Below are positions 5,327-8,753 of a stretch of DNA of 8,753 bases, one piece after another. The stretch lies in assembly GCA_964557845.1 (NCBI GenBank), contig CAZLBV010000278.1:1-8753 (forward strand), in the 5' to 3' direction. Numbering within the stretch: the stretch's first letter is position 1; each line of letters opens with the position of its first letter. The notes below the pieces were generated by a model, which saw only the letters and a program-made list of their open reading frames with translations, made no database searches and had not been told where the DNA came from. Position numbers and translations under genes: made by a program. The DNA is from CAZLBV01 sp964557845 (GTDB lineage: Bacteria > Acidobacteriota > Aminicenantia > Aminicenantales > Aminicenantaceae).

Positions 5327-7473
5327 TTATTCATCTTAAGTGACAGCCCGATCCTTTTTAGTTCAGTATCAACGTTAAGAACCTTAACTTTGACTACCTG
5401 ACCAACCTTTAAATATTTCCGGGGATCATCGATATACCGGTCAGCTATCTCAGAGATATGGACTAATCCGTCTTGATGGACTCCTATATCTACAAATGCT
5501 CCGAAATTGGTGACATTGGTCACAACTCCTTCCAGGACCATCCCGGGTTCTAGATCTGTGATCTCCTTGATCGCATCTGAAAAAAGAGCATAAGTGAATG
5601 TTTTTCTTGGATCGCGTCCCGGTTTTTCAAGTTCAGCAATGATATCTTCAATAGTAGGCAGGCCGACATCATTTGATATAAAACTTTTTTTATCCACTAG
5701 AGCAAGTATACCGGCATTGCCAATTAAATCTTCAAGCGGTGTTTTCAGAGATGCGGCTATTTCTTCAACCAGCGCATATCGTTCCGGATGTACCGAAGAA
5801 TTGTCCAGTGGATTATCAGCCTCAGGGATCCTTAAAAATCCGGCTGACTGTTCATAGGTTTTTGCTCCCAATCCTTTTACTTTCTTTAACTCTTCACGGT
5901 TGGAAAATTCCTTTTTTTGATTTCGATATTCAACAATAGCTGCGGCTAACGAAGAATTTAATCCGGAAACATAGCTGAGAAGCTCCTCAGAAGCTAGATT
6001 CACATCCACTCCAACCAGATTAACACAGCTTTCTACAATTCCATCCAGGGATTCCTTGAGAAGCGTTTGGCTGACATCATGCTGATATTGGCCGACACCG
6101 ATCGCTTTGGGGTCTATCTTAACCAGTTCTGAAAGTGGGTCCTGCAGGCGGCGGCCGATCGAAATAGCCCCTCGCACAGTGAGATCATAATCCGGGAATT
6201 CTTTAGCGGCCACTTCTGAGGCGCTATATACGCTGGCACCGGCTTCGCTTACTATTAAGCAAATAGCTTTGTTGTCTCCCTTATATTCCTCCAAAACCTG
6301 CCTTATGAACTGTTCTGTTTCTCTGCCAGCTGTCCCATTACCGATCGCGATCAATTCAATTTTATACTTTTCAATAAGTTCAAGGATGATCTTTTTCGAC
6401 TCTTCTTTTTTGTTTAAGGGTTCATGAGGATATATAGCTGCAAATTCTAAAAAATTTCCGAGTTTATCAAGGGCCGTGACTTTACATCCTGTTCTAAATC
6501 CAGGATCTATTCCTAAAACAGGTTTTTTCCCGGCAGGAGAAGCTAAAAGTAGTTCCCGGAGGTTTTCGCTAAAAACTTGGATAGCTTCTTCATCAGCATG
6601 CTCTCGAAGTTCTTTACGAATTTCTGTTTCAGTAGCGGGAAGAAGGAGACGTTCAAATGCATCTTTTGCAGTTTCTTTTAGCAGGTATTCAGCTGAAGTA
6701 TCTCGCTGTTTTATCAAATGTGATTCCAGAAAGAGATAAGCTTTCTCAACCGGAATTTCAAGTTTAATTGTAAGAACTTTTTCCCTTTCACCTCTAAACA
6801 TAGCCAGAATTCTATGGGAGGGGATCTCCGTTATTTTTTCTTTGTAATCATAATACATTTGGAATTTTGTTTTTTCCGCAACAAATTCCTTGCGTACTTG
6901 AGATACGAGATATCCCCTTTGTACAGCCAATTCACGCAGCCATTTTCTGATATCGGCATTCTCAGAAAGAAACTCAGCCAGTATATCACATGCCCCTTTT
7001 AAGGCTTTTTCCGCGGGGTCGAAGCCCTTTTCTATGTTTATGAAGGTTTTTGCCTTTTCTTTAAGATCAACGTCATTAGAATCGATTTTAAGTAGCCATT
7101 TGGCCAACGGCTCTAAACCTGCTTCTTTGGCTTTGGTTGCTTTGGTTTGTCTTTTTGGTCGAAAAGGTAAGTAGATATCTTCCAGTTCAGTTTTATTCAT
7201 GCAGGTATTGATTTTGTCTTTTAGCTCAGGGGTCATTTTTCCTTGGCCAGTCACTGAATCAATGATCGTTTCCCTGCGATCTTCCAGCTCTTGATAATAT
7301 TTATTTTTTTGAGCCAGTTCTCTTATGACTACTTCATCTAGGCCATCGGTCATTTCTTTTCTGTATCTGGCGATAAAAGGAATGGTTGCGCCTTGACTCA
7401 TTAGGTCCAAAGTATTTTTAACCTGATAATTTTTTAAGTTAAATTCTCTTGTTAGGACATCAATTATTTTCAT
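5314..7473 (-). CDS. tex: Tex family RNA-binding transcription accessory protein
   Basis: This 719-residue cytoplasmic protein is a homologue of bacterial Tex and the core of eukaryotic Spt6, which bind RNA and act with the transcription machinery. The domains are in the family order. The Tex N-terminal helical region covers about 1-190, including IPFIARYRKE at 31-40 and LEDIYLPFRPKR at 97-108. A YqgF/RuvC-like fold covers about 317-445 (GIDPGFRTGCK at 321-331; IGNGTAGRET at 377-386). A helix-hairpin-helix region covers about 485-560 (NLVGVDVNLAS; VKGLGAKT). An S1 RNA-binding domain covers about 641-714 (GVVTNVTNFGAFVDIG; DGLVHISEIA). The protein is slightly shorter than the roughly 770-residue proteobacterial Tex because it ends directly after S1 with no basic tail. 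The ribosome site is weak (AAAGAGA, 7488-7482, ending 8 bases before the start), which fits co-transcription from the methyltransferase gene 39 bases upstream. Confidence 0.96.
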   Translation of the reverse strand: MKIIDVLTREFNLKNYQVKNTLDLMSQGATIPFIARYRKEMTDGLDEVVIRELAQKNKYYQELEDRRETIIDSVTGQGKMTPELKDKINTCMNKTELEDIYLPFRPKRQTKATKAKEAGLEPLAKWLLKIDSNDVDLKEKAKTFINIEKGFDPAEKALKGACDILAEFLSENADIRKWLRELAVQRGYLVSQVRKEFVAEKTKFQMYYDYKEKITEIPSHRILAMFRGEREKVLTIKLEIPVEKAYLFLESHLIKQRDTSAEYLLKETAKDAFERLLLPATETEIRKELREHADEEAIQVFSENLRELLLASPAGKKPVLGIDPGFRTGCKVTALDKLGNFLEFAAIYPHEPLNKKEESKKIILELIEKYKIELIAIGNGTAGRETEQFIRQVLEEYKGDNKAICLIVSEAGASVYSASEVAAKEFPDYDLTVRGAISIGRRLQDPLSELVKIDPKAIGVGQYQHDVSQTLLKESLDGIVESCVNLVGVDVNLASEELLSYVSGLNSSLAAAIVEYRNQKKEFSNREELKKVKGLGAKTYEQSAGFLRIPEADNPLDNSSVHPERYALVEEIAASLKTPLEDLIGNAGILALVDKKSFISNDVGLPTIEDIIAELEKPGRDPRKTFTYALFSDAIKEITDLEPGMVLEGVVTNVTNFGAFVDIGVHQDGLVHISEIADRYIDDPRKYLKVGQVVKVKVLNVDTELKRIGLSLKMNNHLS

Positions 7474-7512
7474 GTTTACAGTCTCTTTAATTGATTTTAC
7501 ATTGGGTTTATT

Positions 7513-8403
7513 CTATGCAAAGCGGTGGTTAATAATTTTGAACATTTCATGAATATAATCCGGATTGGTACCACAGCATCCGCCTATAAAATTAGCTCCG
7601 CCATTTATCATATCTGGGATATATCTAACATAGTCTTCAAGGGATTGTGAATAAACGACGCCTTTAGCTGTGACTGATGGCTGTCCCGCGTTTGCCTGTG
7701 CCAGTATTGGAAGTTTTGTTGATTCCCTCATTATTTTAACCAAATCACTCATGTTTTTACTATCAAGAGTACAATTCGCGCCAATAACCTCAACACCCAT
7801 TTTTTTTAATTCTTCAAAACTTTGGGTAACTGAATTTCCCATGATCGTATAAAATCCACGTGGAGTTTTATTGAATGTCATTGTTGCAAATATGGGGGGA
7901 TGATCAGAAATTTTTTGGGCGGCACGGATAGCACTTAAAACCTCTCTTAGATCATATTGGGTTTCCATTAGAAGTATATCGACCCCACCATCTTTAAGAC
8001 CTTTTATCTGTTGTAAAAAAGAATCTTCAAAATCAATTTCATCGTATTCACCGACAGGTTTTAGGAATTTCCCGGTAGGACCTATGGAACCTGCTACCCA
8101 TTTACCTTCAGGCCTGATCGAAGCAGCCAATTGGGCAGCTTCATAATTAAGCTCATAACATTTTCCACCCAGATCATAAGATGACAATTTTATCAGACTT
8201 CCACCAAAACTATTTGTGCTCACCACATCTGCACCGGCTTCAAAATAAGATCTATAAATGGAACTTATTATATCGCTTTTATCAACATTCCATTGTTCTG
8301 GACATTCGCCGGATTTAAACCCATAGCGAATCAGTTCTGTTCCCATAGCGCCGTCAAATAGAACCACACGTCGTTTAGCCAAATTCAGAATATCAGATGG
8401 CAT
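7513..8403 (-). CDS. Homocysteine S-methyltransferase domain protein (zinc-dependent, MetH N-terminal-like)
   Basis: This 296-residue cytoplasmic (beta/alpha)8-barrel protein transfers a methyl group to the thiol of homocysteine, giving methionine. Conserved marks are LFDGAMGTEL (15-24), the ADVVSTNSFGG segment (58-68), GSIGPTGKFL (105-114) and METQYDLRE (146-154). The zinc ligands are Cys211 in GANC and Cys276-Cys277 in GGCCGTNP. The length equals the homocysteine-binding domain alone. The folate, cobalamin and reactivation domains of full MetH are absent, so the methyl donor is either a separate corrinoid protein or a small methyl donor such as betaine or S-methylmethionine. The sequence does not decide which. 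After GANC it reads TLD, where many relatives have a glycine. GGAG (8415-8412) ends 8 bases before the ATG, a good start. It is first in a likely two-gene unit with tex. Confidence 0.92.
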   Translation of the reverse strand: MPSDILNLAKRRVVLFDGAMGTELIRYGFKSGECPEQWNVDKSDIISSIYRSYFEAGADVVSTNSFGGSLIKLSSYDLGGKCYELNYEAAQLAASIRPEGKWVAGSIGPTGKFLKPVGEYDEIDFEDSFLQQIKGLKDGGVDILLMETQYDLREVLSAIRAAQKISDHPPIFATMTFNKTPRGFYTIMGNSVTQSFEELKKMGVEVIGANCTLDSKNMSDLVKIMRESTKLPILAQANAGQPSVTAKGVVYSQSLEDYVRYIPDMINGGANFIGGCCGTNPDYIHEMFKIINHRFA

Positions 8404-8436
8404 TCTAATTACTCCAGATTTTAAATATTTTGATTA

Positions 8437-8465
8437 ATAATATGATTTACAGACATTATTGTCAA
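8437..8465 (-). promoter_or_regulatory. Sigma-70-like promoter of the methyltransferase-tex unit
   Basis: On the minus strand a perfect TTGACA (8465-8460) is followed by a 17-base spacer and TATTAT (8442-8437). Transcription would start near 8430, giving a leader of about 27 bases that contains the GGAG ribosome site. This is the best promoter in the window by consensus match, spacing and position. Confidence 0.65.
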
Positions 8466-8481
8466 AGAGGAAAATAGAGAA

Positions 8482-8505
8482 TAATTACATGTAATTAAAT
8501 TACAT
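8482..8505. promoter_or_regulatory. Palindrome plus third half-site, candidate operator
   Basis: TAATTACATGTAATTA (8482-8497) is a perfect 16-base palindrome. The half-site AATTACAT (8483-8490) recurs directly at 8498-8505. The array begins 16 bases upstream of the -35 box of the methyltransferase promoter, a position suited to an activator or an upstream-bound regulator. No known box is recognised; it does not match the MetJ box. AT-rich composition raises the chance rate of palindromes. Confidence 0.35.
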
Positions 8506-8510
8506 TTGTC

Positions 8511-8753
8511 AATTATATTTTATTTCTTTAAAGCCGATCTTTATGTCTTTCGAATTATTTTATTTTTGAGATATACAAAAATATGGATAATTTGAAATAA
8601 TTTTTTTAAGTTATTAATATTATTATAATTATAGAATTTTCGTTAAACATTTATGACATAATTTTTAATTTTAAATTATAAATCCATATTTATATAGACT
8701 ATTTATGTTATGATTCTTGTAAATATAAATATTAAAAATTATAATATGTAAAA
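8511..8753. other. Extremely AT-rich non-coding stretch at window edge
   Basis: By hand count about 32 of 243 bases are G or C (about 13%), far below the neighbouring genes. I see no open frame of useful length on either strand, no strong hairpin, no tandem repeat and no RNA gene. It probably contains the upstream region of a gene beyond the right edge, and may be bent DNA. Confidence 0.6.
8717..8745 (+). promoter_or_regulatory. Possible rightward promoter for a gene beyond the window
   Basis: TTGTAA (8717-8722) and a perfect TATAAT (8740-8745) are separated by exactly 17 bases. If real, the spacer 8404-8753 is a divergent promoter region. Matches like this are expected by chance in such AT-rich DNA. 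Confidence 0.3.

Noticed and set aside
5594..7002. Several plus-strand open frames antisense to tex
   Set aside because: They have no family resemblance and no ribosome sites. They are shadows of a full-length conserved gene on the other strand.

Overview
The window looks like a piece of chromosome from an anaerobic bacterium of moderate-to-low G+C. The clues are a group-3-type [NiFe]-hydrogenase large subunit, a secreted prolyl-oligopeptidase-family peptidase with a Sec signal peptide, ordinary bacterial housekeeping genes (tex, ogt) and very AT-rich spacers. An FCB-type or candidate-phylum lineage is a guess from the style of the peptidase. No 16S or other marker gene is present to place it. 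I see no transposase, phage gene, CRISPR array, tRNA or rRNA.

Layout, left to right. (1) 3-803, plus: the C-terminal part of a [NiFe]-hydrogenase catalytic subunit, cut by the window edge. (2) 804-1302: a spacer that carries a plausible small gene (1011-1169) for a 52-residue protein that is about 40% lysine. It has its own Shine-Dalgarno sequence and a candidate promoter, and a perfect inverted repeat lies over its stop codon. (3) 1303-4206, plus: a 967-residue exported S9 peptidase with an intact Ser-Asp-His triad and three highly charged low-complexity segments. (4) 4311-4799, plus: an unrecognised membrane-anchored or exported protein of 162 residues. (5) 4847-5326, plus: a methylated-DNA repair methyltransferase (ogt). 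(6) 5314-7473, minus: the RNA-binding factor Tex, whose 3' end overlaps that of ogt by 13 bases. (7) 7513-8403, minus: a stand-alone zinc-dependent homocysteine S-methyltransferase domain protein. It lies 39 bases upstream of tex and probably shares its transcript. (8) 8404-8753: a non-coding spacer holding a good sigma-70-like promoter for the minus-strand pair, a 16-base perfect palindrome with an extra half-site, and then about 240 bases of roughly 87% A+T.

The genes do not form one evident pathway. The left edge belongs to an energy-metabolism (hydrogenase) locus. The middle is a set of apparently independent genes for secreted proteolysis and DNA repair. The right side is a two-gene unit for methionine or one-carbon metabolism and Tex. 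I found no convincing new multi-gene system. The least explained items are the lysine-rich small protein gene with its stop-codon hairpin, and the palindrome array upstream of the methyltransferase promoter.
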